Below are positions 10,290 through 21,006 of a stretch of DNA of 64,000 bases, piece after piece. Source of the stretch: Ceriagrion tenellum (taxonomy: Eukaryota > Arthropoda > Insecta > Odonata > Coenagrionidae); contig OY720640.1 in the NCBI GenBank assembly GCA_963169105.1, forward strand, positions 114,004,085-114,068,084, in the 5' to 3' direction. Position numbers and translations under genes: made by a program. Positions within the stretch are counted from its first letter, which is position 1. Every line of letters begins with the position of its first letter. Below the pieces are notes generated by a model. The model made no database searches. It worked only from the letters and a program-made list of their open reading frames with translations, and was not told the DNA's origin.

Positions 10290-10540
10290 ACTTTTTTTTA
10301 CAATATATAACTAATAAATTCAGGCTTCACTTTGTGGAAACTCTCTATATCGGAAATCAAAAAGTGTCAAGTAATGGTCCACTAATATTTTTATTGTTTA
10401 CGACCCGGGTTTCGTCACGTAATGACATATTCAGACCTGAAGATGTCATTACGTGACGAAACCCGGGTCGTAAACAATAAAAATATTAGTGGACCATTAC
10501 TTGAAAGCTTTTTACATTTATATTGTTGAGTAAATTCCAC
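10290..10540. mobile_element. Palindromic element with hammerhead-like cores, family b copy 1
   Basis: The tail (about 10300-10360) reads AATAAATTCAGGCTTCACTT then TGTGGAAACTC and is homologous to the tail of the element at 42137-42354. It is followed by a 136-bp palindrome at 10368-10503 whose 61-bp arms are exact reverse complements around a 14-nt spacer. In the right arm CTGAAGA lies at 10437-10443, GAAAC at 10458-10462 and GTC at 10467-10469, separated by a GTCA/TGAC hairpin and the short CCGG loop. Because the arms are identical, the minus strand carries a second core. Outer ends are approximate; no target duplication was found. Confidence 0.75.
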
Positions 10541-11372
10541 GAATTCACGCCTGAGACAACTGAGTGTATAATACTGCTTTGGGTTATTGCAATGAAACGG
10601 TAACTTAACACGAATACTTATGATATAAGAGATAAATTTAAACCCAAATACTACATTTCTCCTCTGAACCCATAATAGCCCCTTTCCAATATTTTTAAAT
10701 TCCTGTTACTTAAGTCTTACCCTCAAAGGGTAATTTGATGGATACCAAAAAAGAAGAACTAAACTGCAAATTGTACAAGTTTAAGTCAATTTACTTCTAT
10801 TTAATGGTTTTTATGGTTATGGTTTTATCTATATGGTTTTTAGATCGGTTTCTATTATAAACAACGCACCTATATATACCGAGAGGGATATGGCATTATT
10901 TTATTCCAATTGAGACTTAAGGATCATAATTTTATCCTCAATTTTGATTCTGAATCTGCTTGGGTGGTAATACTTATAGTTTTGCAATGCATAAAAATGA
11001 ATGCGTCAAAATTATCCCCCTATAGTGGATTTTCCGTTTTTTTCCATTTGGGTTCATGGTCTTTATCCGAGCCGTACTGGTGCCTACCCAGACTAGCATT
11101 CGGCTCCTACTTACCATTCTTCCAAGAACATTTCCAGTGGGCATAACTATGATCCGGAGAACGTGGAAAATCGTGCGTTGAATCTAAGAACATTCCGACG
11201 CGGCAAGAAGAAAGGTGCAGGAGTAAGCCACCGTTGTGGCGGGTGAGAATGTTTTCTACCATCAAAAGAGACTGCATACGTTTGTGAATTCTAATGTTTC
11301 ATTTGAGTATCAAATGCTGCAGTTTGATAACCTGTTAAACCAAATGGAAAAAGAGTTTCTTTTAGTAATAAT
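10541..11372. other. AT-rich spacer, nothing recognised
   Basis: No repeat family or conserved frame seen. Confidence 0.45.
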
Positions 11373-11620
11373 CACTACGTTTACCAATTGAACTGAGATC
11401 GGTATAATTTCAGACCGATCTAAACATTCTAAGCCAGCCGACTCGGATCACCTGGTTTACCACTGCGTAATCGATTGAAATATCGATCTGAAATCTCAGA
11501 CTTGCAGTGAAAGCGGGCAGAGTTATCCCGCTTCTCATATCGATCCCACTAGCCCCGTTGCGTTTACCATATCGAGCTGAACCGGTCTAATCGATCTGAG
11601 TTCAATTGGTAAACGTAGTG
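11373..11620. mobile_element. MITE-like TIR element
   Basis: CACTACGTTTACCAATTGAA at 11373-11392 is exactly complemented at the right end (11601-11620). The TIR continues imperfectly, and the string GTTTACC recurs three times inside. The element is 248 bp with no coding capacity. I could not fix a target duplication, so superfamily is unknown; a hAT or Harbinger derivative is possible. Confidence 0.65.
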
Positions 11621-11779
11621 AATGTCATATTAGTCGAATTCCTGCGTAAATGTCACCCAGATTCTCCACGAAGAAGTTAATGTTCATCTCGTAACTATGG
11701 ATAATTAATTCATACACTCCTGGTATCTTATTACAATAAGCTCAATTCCTATAAGTTTTTTTATCGATTAACTGGAGAT

Positions 11780-12567
11780 AAATAAGAAAGAGGACAAATT
11801 TTACTAAAACCACTAAATTTATTAAAAACGACCCAGGTTTCGATGTGCATTCACTGAGACGAACGTCGCGGAAAGACGAATTGACACAGTGGGAAAGGAG
11901 TCAAAAATTACCAAAACGGATTGATTTCCAACCATTACACTTTATTTAATATACTAAATTACAATTATGAATACACCACAATGAGGCCCGCAGACTACTT
12001 GTCGAAACTTGACGGGCGATGCCTGCTGACGAGGTACACACTTCGGTGGCTGGCAGAGGAGAGAGCCGCTGCGATGAAACGTCCGGTCAGCGCAGTCAAA
12101 AGGAGGGGAGGTAGCTCTGGATCAGTGGGGAAGGGGGAAGTAGGGATCTGTTCGTCCAGCCATTGGTTGAGACGGCGGCGTAGAGGATCACTATTGCCAC
12201 AAACTTTCGAAAAGAGGCCGCCAAAGGTGAATTCACTATAAAAGTAGAGCACCTTGTTCTTGTCGCGCAACATCTCCGACAACGCGCAATATCGCTGTTA
12301 GTGCGCACTTTGAAATCTCTCTACCGCACTTCGAACATCTCGCGTTATGTCCGGCGACGATATCCACGAGCGAAAATGTCCGCGGCGAAATTATGGCCAA
12401 ATATGTGCCGAAATTCGGCACATCACATCATCTTCAGGTCCTGAAGATGATGTGAATGCACATCGAAACCTGGGTCATTTTTTAATAAATTTTGTGGTTT
12501 TAGTAAAAGCTGTCTTATTTCTTATTTAATGAAGGAATACCACCAAGTGATACTGACGAAAGTGAGT
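11780..12567 (-). mobile_element. Palindromic element with hammerhead-like core and GC-rich cargo, family c copy 1
   Basis: A 14-bp target duplication GATTAACTGGAGAT is at 11766-11779 and 12568-12581. Inverted arms (about 11795-11860 and 12425-12515) share TTTTACTAAAACCAC, AATTTATTAAAAA and CCAGGTTTCGATGTGCATTC. The right end carries the one-sided tail, read on the minus strand as TCAC..ACTTGGTGGTATTCC. In the right arm CTGAAGA lies at 12441-12447, a GATGTG/CACATC hairpin follows, then GAAAC at 12465-12469 and GTC at 12474-12476. Unlike the 185-bp copy 2 at 23688-23872, about 560 bp of unrelated GC-rich DNA separates the arms. Confidence 0.75.
12237..12244 (+). promoter_or_regulatory. TATA-box-like site in cargo of palindromic element
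   Basis: TATAAAAG sits inside the GC-rich interior of the element at 11780-12567, with CpG-rich sequence beginning about 30 nt downstream. It may be a captured promoter; there is no evidence of use. Confidence 0.3.
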
Positions 12568-12969
12568 GATTAACTGGAGATCTACTTCTGTCCAAAACCA
12601 TAGATAAAGATATTTAACCCAGCGGCGGGCGCGCTATTTTCTGGCACACGACTGGACGCGCCGTTTACAAAGTAAACATATCAGTTTGGATTTTAAATAA
12701 CACATATTATTCAAGCATATATTGATTAGGTGATGAAGTTTTTAATATTATATTCTTAAGAGGGTTTGAAAAATGAAATTACCCTCCTCTGTATCGTTTA
12801 CACAAACTACAAATCCATTAAATTTGTTCATCACCATAAATTACATGTTATCACACTCCTTGATGGTTTTTACAAATGCTATTGGAACAAACGGAGCAAT
12901 TCATGGCCGTTGCAGCATTTGTAATAGCAACTCACCTTCTCATTTTTCGTCAGTATATGCTATGTATTC

Positions 12970-13066
12970 TTCCAATTTTTTGTGTATTTGGTCAGAACTA
13001 TTTCGAATCTACGAATAAGAATGGAACGAGAAATATTCAAACGCCAAAAGTGTAATATTTACCAGA
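12970..13066. repeat. 97-bp direct repeat, left copy
   Basis: Matches 13323-13419 at nearly every base; both contain ATTTGGTCA, TTTCGAATCTACGAATAAG and CAAACGCCAAAAGTG. It lies within the piggyBac-like element. Confidence 0.85.
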
Positions 13067-13322
13067 TGAGAGTGTAAATTAATTGCTTTGACATATTCAT
13101 AATGATTGACAATTCAATTCATCTAAATTAACTGCAAAAACATCCAAAAAACATGGGCTTGTTTCAATGATATTTATTTAACTTGGCAACCTTCGCCATG
13201 TCCACGAGCAGGCGCGCTGTTTACTTTGTTCTCATCGCGTGAACTGTCTCCAACAAACGCTCCTTTGCCACAGAGACGTGACCAAATATTTCACTCAAAA
13301 TTTCTTACAATGACAAAATTTC

Positions 13323-13419
13323 TTCCAATTTTTTGTGTATTTGGTCATAAATATTTCGAATCTACGAATAAGAATGGAACGAGAAATATTCAAACGCCAA
13401 AAGTGTAATATTTACCAGA
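13323..13419. repeat. 97-bp direct repeat, right copy
   Basis: Second copy of the unit at 12970-13066, 353 bp downstream in the same orientation. Confidence 0.85.
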
Positions 13420-13999
13420 CAGAAGACTACTAAAGGAATAAAATGATGGGTCCTGATTATTGCATAACGTTTTATGTAATTTTCCTGACCAGAAATCCAA
13501 AACCGTTTACTTTGTAAACGGGCGCGCCCGCCAGAATGTTAAGAGGTGAAGACTCGGGAGGAAAATTTCGGCAAAGTACAGTAGAAGCTGCCAACGTCAC
13601 ATACATTAAGGGCCGGTTGCACCACATCAGGTTACACCTTCGGTTAAGGTTAGTGTCAAAGCTAAACGATGAAATCTGTTGCACCACTTCTGGTTACTCT
13701 GTAGCCTCCGGCTGACGAATTTGAAACCGTAACCTCTAGATCCACCTCGGGCTATCACAGTGGCCGGCGGTCACGCGCAATGCATTTTGGGAAACAATGC
13801 ATTGTGGGATTGTAATGATTAGTGAATATGCAACATGGACGTTGGTGATATGCACTTAGATCCCGAATTAAATGATTCTGATGAGAAAATGAATATATAT
13901 TACATGGGAATCGTGCGGAATCCAAACCAAAAATGCGACCAAGAGCCGAGCATTTTTAAATGTGGAGTGAAGAGGAGTTTTACGTGAAATTTCACCTCC

Positions 14000-14389
14000 A
14001 TTAAGAGTCGGTTTTGGTTTTGTTAGCCATGGCGGAGTAGAAATTGAAGCACTCAACCGATCGCTAAGTGCTATCTTTGAGAGAAAATCGTAAAATTTCA
14101 CAATTTTCGACAAATCTGTAAATGTATGCAAATAGTTTTGCTTGTCCTCAGAAATATGTCTTTGTCTGCGTTAGACCAAATACTCCTGGCTCTCCGATTA
14201 TACGCAACTGGATGTATGCTGATAACTTCGGGAGATTATTTGGAGTGCATAAATCCACGGTATCTAGAGAGGAAATATCTATCACAGAAAATGTCTAAGA
14301 GGTTTATGAAACGTCCATCGTGTGCCAACGACGATGTTTGCCAGACTCTCCAATTTGAATGCATTAAGTCCGTTCGGCTAAAATAAAAA
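14000..14389 (+). pseudogene. HARBI1-like Harbinger transposase fragment
   Basis: An in-frame piece ESVLVLLAMAE-stop-KLKHSTDR at 14005-14066 corresponds to the HARBI1 N-terminal region (normally ESVL.LL..IE..L...TDRN). After a disrupted stretch, the open frame 14126-14386 gives LSALDQILLALRLYATGCM then LITSGDYLECIN, matching the HARBI1 core LSP.DQLLL.LRFYATGS...AGD..GV. The DDE catalytic region, expected later, is missing, so the protein cannot be a working nuclease. Confidence 0.75.
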
Positions 14390-14396
14390 ATTTTGA

Positions 14397-14510
14397 ATGC
14401 CTTGTTTAAACAGAACTTGTTTCGTATCAGGCTGCAAAACAGGATATGCATCTACGAGGACCCAAAATAGGAGACTTGGATTAAAAAATAAGAATCTGTT
14501 CAAGGCGGCA
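14397..14510 (+). pseudogene. THAP-like first-exon fragment with splice donor
   Basis: The frame MPCLNRTCFVSGCKTGYAS...NKNLFKAA resembles the start of THAP-domain proteins and transposases (CFVPGCK.GY....KVSLFKAP). It stops being THAP-like exactly where the sequence reads GGCAGTAAGTGC; GTAAGT at 14511 is a strong donor, so this would be exon 1 with the other zinc ligands (C and H) in a missing downstream exon. It sits inside the Harbinger element and no downstream exon is visible. It may be a nested fragment or part of the original element. Confidence 0.4.
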
Positions 14511-15301
14511 GTAAGTGCATTCCTTTTTACCTACACTGCAATCATTGACATTGGGAATACTCATGAAGTCACCTCTCATTGTTATTAAATTTCCGTATAG
14601 CGATATTCACGAAGTGCTAAAAAGTTAATTGTGCATTTGTGTAATTAGATTTGGAGAGGAATCAAATATATCCTTAGACCGGACGATATTAAAAAAGTGT
14701 ATAATTACGTCCTGCGTGTAGTACTACATTTTTTATCCACTGTATTATGATTAATTATAAGTAAAACCCATGTATATTCATGGTATAACCAGTATGACGT
14801 GTTTATCAACAAACTATCGACTGTATTAACATTTGAACTTCCGGCTTTCATCACTAGGTGGCACCACTTTCCAAAAAGTTTTTTGTTTACAGAATTCTAG
14901 ACAACAATTTTTGGCGACGAGATAACAATCCATAATATTGTGTATGTATATTCATGGCCACGCTATTCAGTAGTGAACAGAAATAGTGTAATATTATACA
15001 AACCTTGTTAATACCAAAAGCACAGTAAAACAATAAGCTTTCTGTAATCCAAATCAGTCCAGCCGTGAGAACTAATGAGATCTAACGGAATGCACTTCCG
15101 GCGTAAGATTTTTAAGAAAAAATGTGGTATGAAAATATTGGCAGGCTAATCATCGTTCTTCGGCTGAACGTAGCCTCGAGTTCCGTGACTACCGGTCATT
15201 GCTCACTTGTGCAACGCATGACGCAAGTGACTGCCGGCTAAGATGTAGCCAGTGGCCAAGCAACCAGAATCTTTAACCGGAGATGGTGCAACTGGCCCTA
15301 A

Positions 15302-16480
15302 GTCAATCACATTTTTGCCCATAGCGCGCTTTACAACCACCCAACCAAAGTTGGATTGAACTACGCTAAAAGTGATTTTAGGCAATCGTTGAATTCATCA
15401 TAACAGACTGGATTCAAATCCGCGTAGAACTAAATGTAACGGAGTAAATATTTTTAAAATATATAAATAAAGTTTTCGACCTTGGTGACCCTGGTAGTTA
15501 AACGAGGGGACCCACTTACTCCACCCAAACAAAGCACTTTACAGGAAACTGGAATATTCATAGAAAAAATCTACCTATCAACTATCACCTCTGTTGGGCT
15601 GCTTCACTGCTGGCGTTTTTCTTGTTTGCCGCCAGATGCCTATAGATCCACTACACGAGCATTCCCATATTCAACGAAGAGATTTTAGCATTTTCAAACA
15701 CTTTGGTGCAAAGTAAAGCAAAGAAAAACAGTTAAAATGAGTTTCAATAATATAAAAATAATCAATATAAGTTCCTGCAGTGGCTTAGCCATAGAAAATC
15801 TAATACAGATTTCGTCAAGCACCGTGATAAATTCTGAAAAATAAAGAACATAAAGACGAGAGTTATAGAAATATAAAGTATATATAAATAACATAAATTT
15901 TACATGCATATTTTATTACTCCTTTGTTTAGGTAGTGGTGAGCAAGGAGATGAATCCGGGGTAAAGTGGGGCGTTTGAAAGGTATATTTGCCGTGAGGAG
16001 GAGGTCGTTTCATCCACACCCAATTATCCTTTGCCTTTTGGCGCGGGGCGAAGGAGGGAAGGTAGAGAAGGTGGAGGACAGACGTCAGCAAGATGCGACC
16101 TTCTGAGCTGTTGACGTGGTCACTCGACCTTCGGAGCTCTTTCCCTACTAGTCTAACACTCAAAACTCCTGGTAATCCAAACTGTTATTTTGGCCGACAG
16201 TCGAAACACTCTGTGCGACGAATGTATCAGTGGAGAACACCCGGACGTGTGGCTGTTTGGCGGTCTGCGACAGCCGTTTCTCAGAGCGGTGGTGCGAAAA
16301 TTAGTGGGCGTGAAGAGACAGTGTCCGGCCAGCATTGACTAGACCTCGCCGAACTGTCGTGAGTCTTGGCCATTCACCTTTTTCAATCTTTTCCCATCCC
16401 CTTGTAACACCATTTGCTGGATTATTAGGTTCTCTCTAATCTTCTACGTAAATTTTAGAAGATTTTTCATTATCATCTTC
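15302..16480. other. Spacer; GC-rich section at 16060-16345
   Basis: 15302-16000 is AT-rich with nothing recognised. From 16060 to 16345 CpG content is high and several short frames overlap on both strands; none looks conserved. Confidence 0.35.
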
Positions 16481-16960
16481 ATCTTTGGTCATTCAATCCT
16501 AAGATTGATTGACTGCAGCCCTCCACCCTTCCCTATCAATGCTAGTTACCCATTGTGCCTCAGGGTTTGTCCAATCCATCTCCTTCTTCTTTTCTTTGTG
16601 GTGTTCCATATGGTATTTTCCTCTTCTACTCTTCTGTACACTTCATCATTTCTTCTTTTGTCCGTTCATTTTATCTTCACCATCCTCCTCCAACACCAGA
16701 TTTTAAAGTCTCCTTGTCTTCTCTGGTCTATTTTTCCAATGGTCCATACTTCCGATCCGTAGAGTGCCACGCTCCTCGCAAATGTCTTTACATACCTACT
16801 GTTTCCTAGTTTGTAGCGGGAACCTCTTCGAGCACAGCAGTTTTCTTTTTACCATGAACGTCCTCTTAGCTTGTCCTATTATTTGCTTGATGTCCGTTGT
16901 ACTTCTTCCATCCCACGTAATGGCACACTGTTCCGTTTTGTCCCGCAGGTAGGCAGTTTA
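16481..16960 (-). pseudogene. RTE-like LINE, RT C-terminal part and 3' end
   Basis: On the minus strand the readable frame gives VKTFARSVALYGSEVWTIGK then FKIWCWRRMVKIK, RNDEVYRRVEEE and RRRWIGQTLRHNG, in order and with only a few stops. This is the conserved C-terminal block of RTE-like reverse transcriptases. The 3' UTR has GAGGGCTGCAGTCAATCAAT then GGATTGAATGACC and a short GATGAT-type tail at the left edge. It is 5'-truncated near 16960. Confidence 0.8.
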
Positions 16961-17279
16961 ATAGGGCCGCGCCGATGTTTTTCTTTTGACTGCCAGACAA
17001 AGGCGTTGGGAAAGCAAGATTCTCATGGCTCATCACCGGGTGGATTTTTCTGGCGACCCCGGGTCGGTGTTTGCTCTCAGACTGCCTCCAGTCCCACGAT
17101 TGACTTGAACATTTTATGTTGATTCTCATAAGTTGTGAGTGTAATGGACTTCTTAAACAGAAGTATTCCAGAGTGACCAATTCAACATCACTGTGTATGT
17201 ATCTATTCTTTTAAATTGTAACATGGATACCTCCAAAAGGGAATTATTTAAACTTTGCTATATATGCTATGCTATAAAC
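16961..17279. other. Spacer
   Basis: Nothing recognised apart from a possible worn SINE string GGGTGGATTTTTCT near 17039. Confidence 0.3.
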
Positions 17280-17658
17280 TATGCTCATTTTTTCGCACGG
17301 TACGTTTGAAACTCGTTCAAAACGGAAGGTATTTTGTGATACCCAAGAACCTTCTGCGGTGACAATACTATTAATTTTCAACAATAGTTGAGAAACATAC
17401 AAACTAAACGCTGTTAGTCTTTCTTTACAACATCTAAGTGTTAGAAATACCTCATTTTGTAAATAATATCTCTCTGGAGTACATACACGTACCATTTCCC
17501 GTGTAAACGATATGGTATTTCTTGGAAAATATCTCCAAAAGTAATGTGGTAAGTGGTTGAACTTTTCTTGTCATTAGAAGGGTGAAATATTTTTCTTTAA
17601 AGTGTGACCAAATTCATTGATTTCTAAGTAAAATAATATTTCGCTCGAACTACCTTAA
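17280..17658 (-). mobile_element. TTAAGGTAG-family element, copy C (3'-truncated)
   Basis: Read on the minus strand from 17658: TTAAGGTAGTTCGAGCG, then AAATCAATGAATTTGGTC, CTCCAGAGAGATATTATTT, GTCACCGCAGAAGG and GTTTCAAACGTACCG. The family's last 150-200 bp are missing. No coding capacity. Confidence 0.75.
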
Positions 17659-19810
17659 GGGAGGGAGCACGTACTTATTTGTATGCGTTCTCATAGCTTT
17701 TTTATCCGGGTGGCTGGGACCGGTACAGTGGGGATACAAAATAAATATTGTCGACTAAATTGAGATATTTGAGGAAAAAGAAATCCGCGTATTTTTTATC
17801 AAACCTCGTTTATGGACTCTTGAGAAACAAATCATTCTCGGCCTTTCTGAAACAGCTCATGTACGTACTTGTCAAATTAGATGGCGTAAAAGCAATGGAA
17901 TAGTGTTAAATTCAAGTGAAAGAGAGTACTCCCATCATTTGAACTCCTTTGGAACCAATCTACATGTGAATAGGTAGATACTTCGTTCCTGGTAAAGAGA
18001 ACCCATTAGATATTAAGGGATAAAAAGGGTAAATCCAAATTGCTGATGAATTCATTGTATTGCATATTGTTGTATTTCATCGACATTTTTGAATGATCTT
18101 TAATTTTAATTCACTTGTCATTTTCTCTCTTTTTGAATTATATGTAATCAAAGGATTCATTATAATTTCAAAATTTCCCGAAAGGAAAGAGAAAAACTCC
18201 ATTCAAGTTCTCCCGCCCTTTTTGCGTTATTTCGGGCTCTAAAGGCATGTGGTTAATACTCAATTGCTCCGTTTTTCGACAGTGTATACTTTGCGCGCTC
18301 TCAGTCTTATCCGGTTTAGAAAAAAAAATTAGTCTCAATTAATTGATTGTGTGGATTTAAAAAGAGGTGTGGAGGCGTTTTGGCGCATGTCACGGTAAAG
18401 GATGACTGATGGCTATTTCCCGGAAGTGGAGAAAGTGAAACTCAGGGGCTTCACCGCGGGGAAAATTGAGCGAGGAATCTCTTCTTTCGAGGAGGAAGAA
18501 AACGAGAACTAAGCAGACGTAGAGGAACGCCTATTCAGTCATTACTCGAAATCTTTGAGTCTCCATGGAAACAAAATTATGACATCGCAGAATCGAAAAT
18601 TGCCGAGCATGCCATCTTAAAGTTTAGATCAGCCTAGGCTTTGACGTCAGCCCCATGTTACAGTCGAGTTTCATCATTGCCTAGTCTTTTTCAGCGTCCT
18701 ATTCAGGAATGCCGTGAAATTTTCGTGCCCCGACAATGACGTAATTTTGATAATAAGAGCTCGAAAGTTTTCAAATATTTTCATTAAAAAGTAAAGATTT
18801 GTCTTTGCTGTAGCGTTAAGTTAAATAACTTTTGAGGTCGAATTTAACCTGAATTAAGCTCCTGAATTCAGGAAATAAATATATTGAGTCCTATTGAACA
18901 ATAGTCTATTGCAGCTATGCAGTGCGCCCATATGCTTGGGAATAACACGGTGATCGTTTCTTTACTCATTACATCAAATACGGACTATTACATGCCCGGG
19001 TCTGAAAAAATGTCTGTACGACTTAAGCATTTTTGAGAAAGAAACGTCCAAAAACAATCAAAACTCAAAACTGAAGCTCAATACCCGTGTCGCGAACTGT
19101 GCACACTCTAGTGGTGGACACATGGCTTCTATGTCTCAATATAGGAGTGACGTAGCTGTTCTTCTGTCTTGCCGTACTTGACCTTAGGATAATGAACTGT
19201 TGAATATGATTTCTGTACGTAATGCGATGTGTGTGGCCAACTCCTTGAGCAGTGCTCAATGAGCATACGTGTAGGTATCTCTTCGGCGTCTTGAGATTTG
19301 CTACAGTTGATCGAGCGTAGTTTTATGATCATCCCACCGCACTGAAAGAGTAAGTTACTCACCGATTCACAACTGGCGGGGGTGACTGCATCATGCATGG
19401 AGTTGTTTCATCCATGTACTTTTTAATGAAGAGCTTAGTCAAATGCTAGTAAAGCTGATGTTAGCTATTTGAGTCTACTTTGCCTTTTTCATCCGTCAGA
19501 GGCTCTACAGTTGAATATTACATTGAAGTTATTTTTCAAAATATATTACCGTTTATCCATCTAAAAATCTCTTTGAACTTTTTTCAGGTTTTCTATAACA
19601 GTACGCATTATTTTCATTTTATTGAGCGTTGAGTAATGTAGTTTTTTTCTGGCATATTTGGTTTTGTTTTTGAGTCAGTTTATTGTATAAATGCCTTCCT
19701 CCCCGAGTCTTCCCCTCACTTTGTCATAGTAATAGTGAGGATCTTTGCTTTGGATTCAATTTTTTGGACTAAATGTATGAGTCCCTATGTGCAGAAATGT
19801 CTATAAAAAA
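17659..19810. other. AT-rich spacer, nothing recognised
   Basis: Two kilobases without a repeat or gene I can name. Frames near 19065-19398 on the minus strand have no conserved motif. Confidence 0.45.
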
Positions 19811-20340
19811 CTCCACGCTACTTCGAAGGTGTCATCATTAGCATTGGCAACAAACTCTGACAGTGATACTCTCAATGCTTCACCGAATTGTAAGTATCAT
19901 ATTTTTCATTTGAGTCAAGTTGAATTCTACTGTTTTACTTCAGTCTCAAAATCCAAAAAATCATTAATTAGTCATGGGGTGTCGATGTTTTTAATTATCG
20001 TAGGCTGACTGCTAAGAGGAGTAATACTTTCTCTGGTGGGATTGTAACTACTTTGGTGAGACAGTTGTTTGAAAACGCATTGAATTATGTTCTCTGATGC
20101 CTTGGTTCGTGTGTATGGTTGCCATACAAAAGGTTTCTCAGTGTGTAAATGGAATTTTAAAAATTACCACCGTATAATTGTTATGCTATTGCTATTTCAC
20201 CTGGTGAATGGAGGGATTTGAGTTTTAGTCGGTGTATACATATATCTTCTTCGTTGGAGTCGAGAGGTCTGTAAAATTTACAAACATTTACGTTTCTTAT
20301 GTTCCGTTCTTAAATTATGCACCAGACGCACATCGATATC
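19811..20340. repeat. 530-bp duplicated block, copy 1
   Basis: Aligns along its whole length with 20471-21006, with many substitutions and small indels. Landmarks are AGTGATACTCTCAATGCTTC, ATCGTAGGCTGACTGCTAAG, TGTTTGAAAACGCA, TTGCCATACAA and TTCTTATGTTCCGTTCTT. Function unknown; no conserved frame. Confidence 0.8.
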
Positions 20341-20392
20341 CTAAAAAAATAGATTTTTTTATTTATGTCACTCATATTAAACGGTAGAATTT

Positions 20393-20583
20393 AGGTTTGC
20401 CCAAGTAATAAGTGTGATTTCTTGCAGTTTGGTGAAGCAATAAAAGTATCACTCTTAGAAATCGTAGCAAACTCCATGCTACTCCGAAATTTTTGCCCTT
20501 CGTATTGGCAACGAATCCTGAGAGTGATACTTTCATTGCTTCACCGAACTGCAAGAAATTACATTTTTTACTTGAGTAAACTT
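20393..20583. repeat. Hairpin at the junction of the duplicated blocks
   Basis: The left arm contains GATTTCTTGCAGTTTGGTGA (from 20416) and AGTATCACTCTTAG; the right arm (20518-20583) contains the reverse complements, GAGTGATACTTTCATTGCTT and CACCGAACTGCAAGAAATTAC. Arms are about 65 bp and imperfect. Only the right arm is present in copy 1 of the duplication, so the left arm arose or was lost after the split. Confidence 0.7.
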
Positions 20584-21006
20584 AAATTCTAATGTTTAAT
20601 TTGAGTCACATAGAACAAAAAAAACTATTTTTCCTTTTAGGACGTCAATGACTTTAATTACTGTAGGCTGACGGATAAGAGGAGTAACACTTTCCTCTGG
20701 TGGTTTTGAAACTATTTTGGTGGTAGAGTTGTTTGAGAACACAGTGAATAATCGTGAAGAAAATGCCTCTCCAGTGTCTTGATGTATTTATACAGCTGCC
20801 ATACAACAGATTTTCTAGTATACAAATAGAGCTTTAAAACCCCCTCCGTATAATTTTTATGCTATTTCTATTTCTCCCGGCGAATGTAGATATTTGAACT
20901 TTTTGTAGGTAAGGCTCTTTGCTTGAGCCGAGTGGTCTGTTAAATTTAAAACAATTATGCTTCTTATGCTCCGTTCTTCAACTGAACACCAAACGTTCTC
21001 AATCCT
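20471..21006. repeat. 530-bp duplicated block, copy 2
   Basis: Second copy of 19811-20340, same orientation, offset about 660 bp. Divergence is substantial, so the duplication is old. Confidence 0.8.

Larger units (their letters stand above)
12618..13538. mobile_element. piggyBac-like nonautonomous element
   Basis: TTAA lies at 12614-12617 and 13539-13542 and brackets 921 bp. The left end reads CCCAGCGGCGGGCGCGC and the right end, inverted, CATTCTGGCGGGCGCGC. Subterminal GTTTACAAAGTAAAC occurs near both ends, and a third GCGCGC..GTTTACTTTG copy sits at about 13211-13228. TTAA duplication with a TIR starting in C is the piggyBac pattern. No transposase remains. Inside are two 97-bp direct copies at 12970-13066 and 13323-13419. 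Confidence 0.65.
13610..15298 (+). mobile_element. PIF/Harbinger DNA transposon, decayed
   Basis: The target triplet TAA lies at 13607-13609 and 15299-15301. The TIR begins GGGCCGGTTGCACCA on the left and is complemented as TGGTGCAACTGGCCC on the right, with the similarity continuing inward (GGTTAA-type steps). TAA duplication plus this TIR is typical of PIF/Harbinger. The interior carries a broken HARBI1-like transposase at about 14000-14390 and a separate THAP-like frame at 14397. Length 1689 bp, shorter than autonomous Harbinger elements, which also need a Myb-like protein. Confidence 0.75.

Noticed and set aside
10008..10503. CRISPR-like array from repeated GACCCGGGTTT strings
   Set aside because: Repeats are inverted, irregularly spaced and lie in a eukaryotic transposon-rich context.
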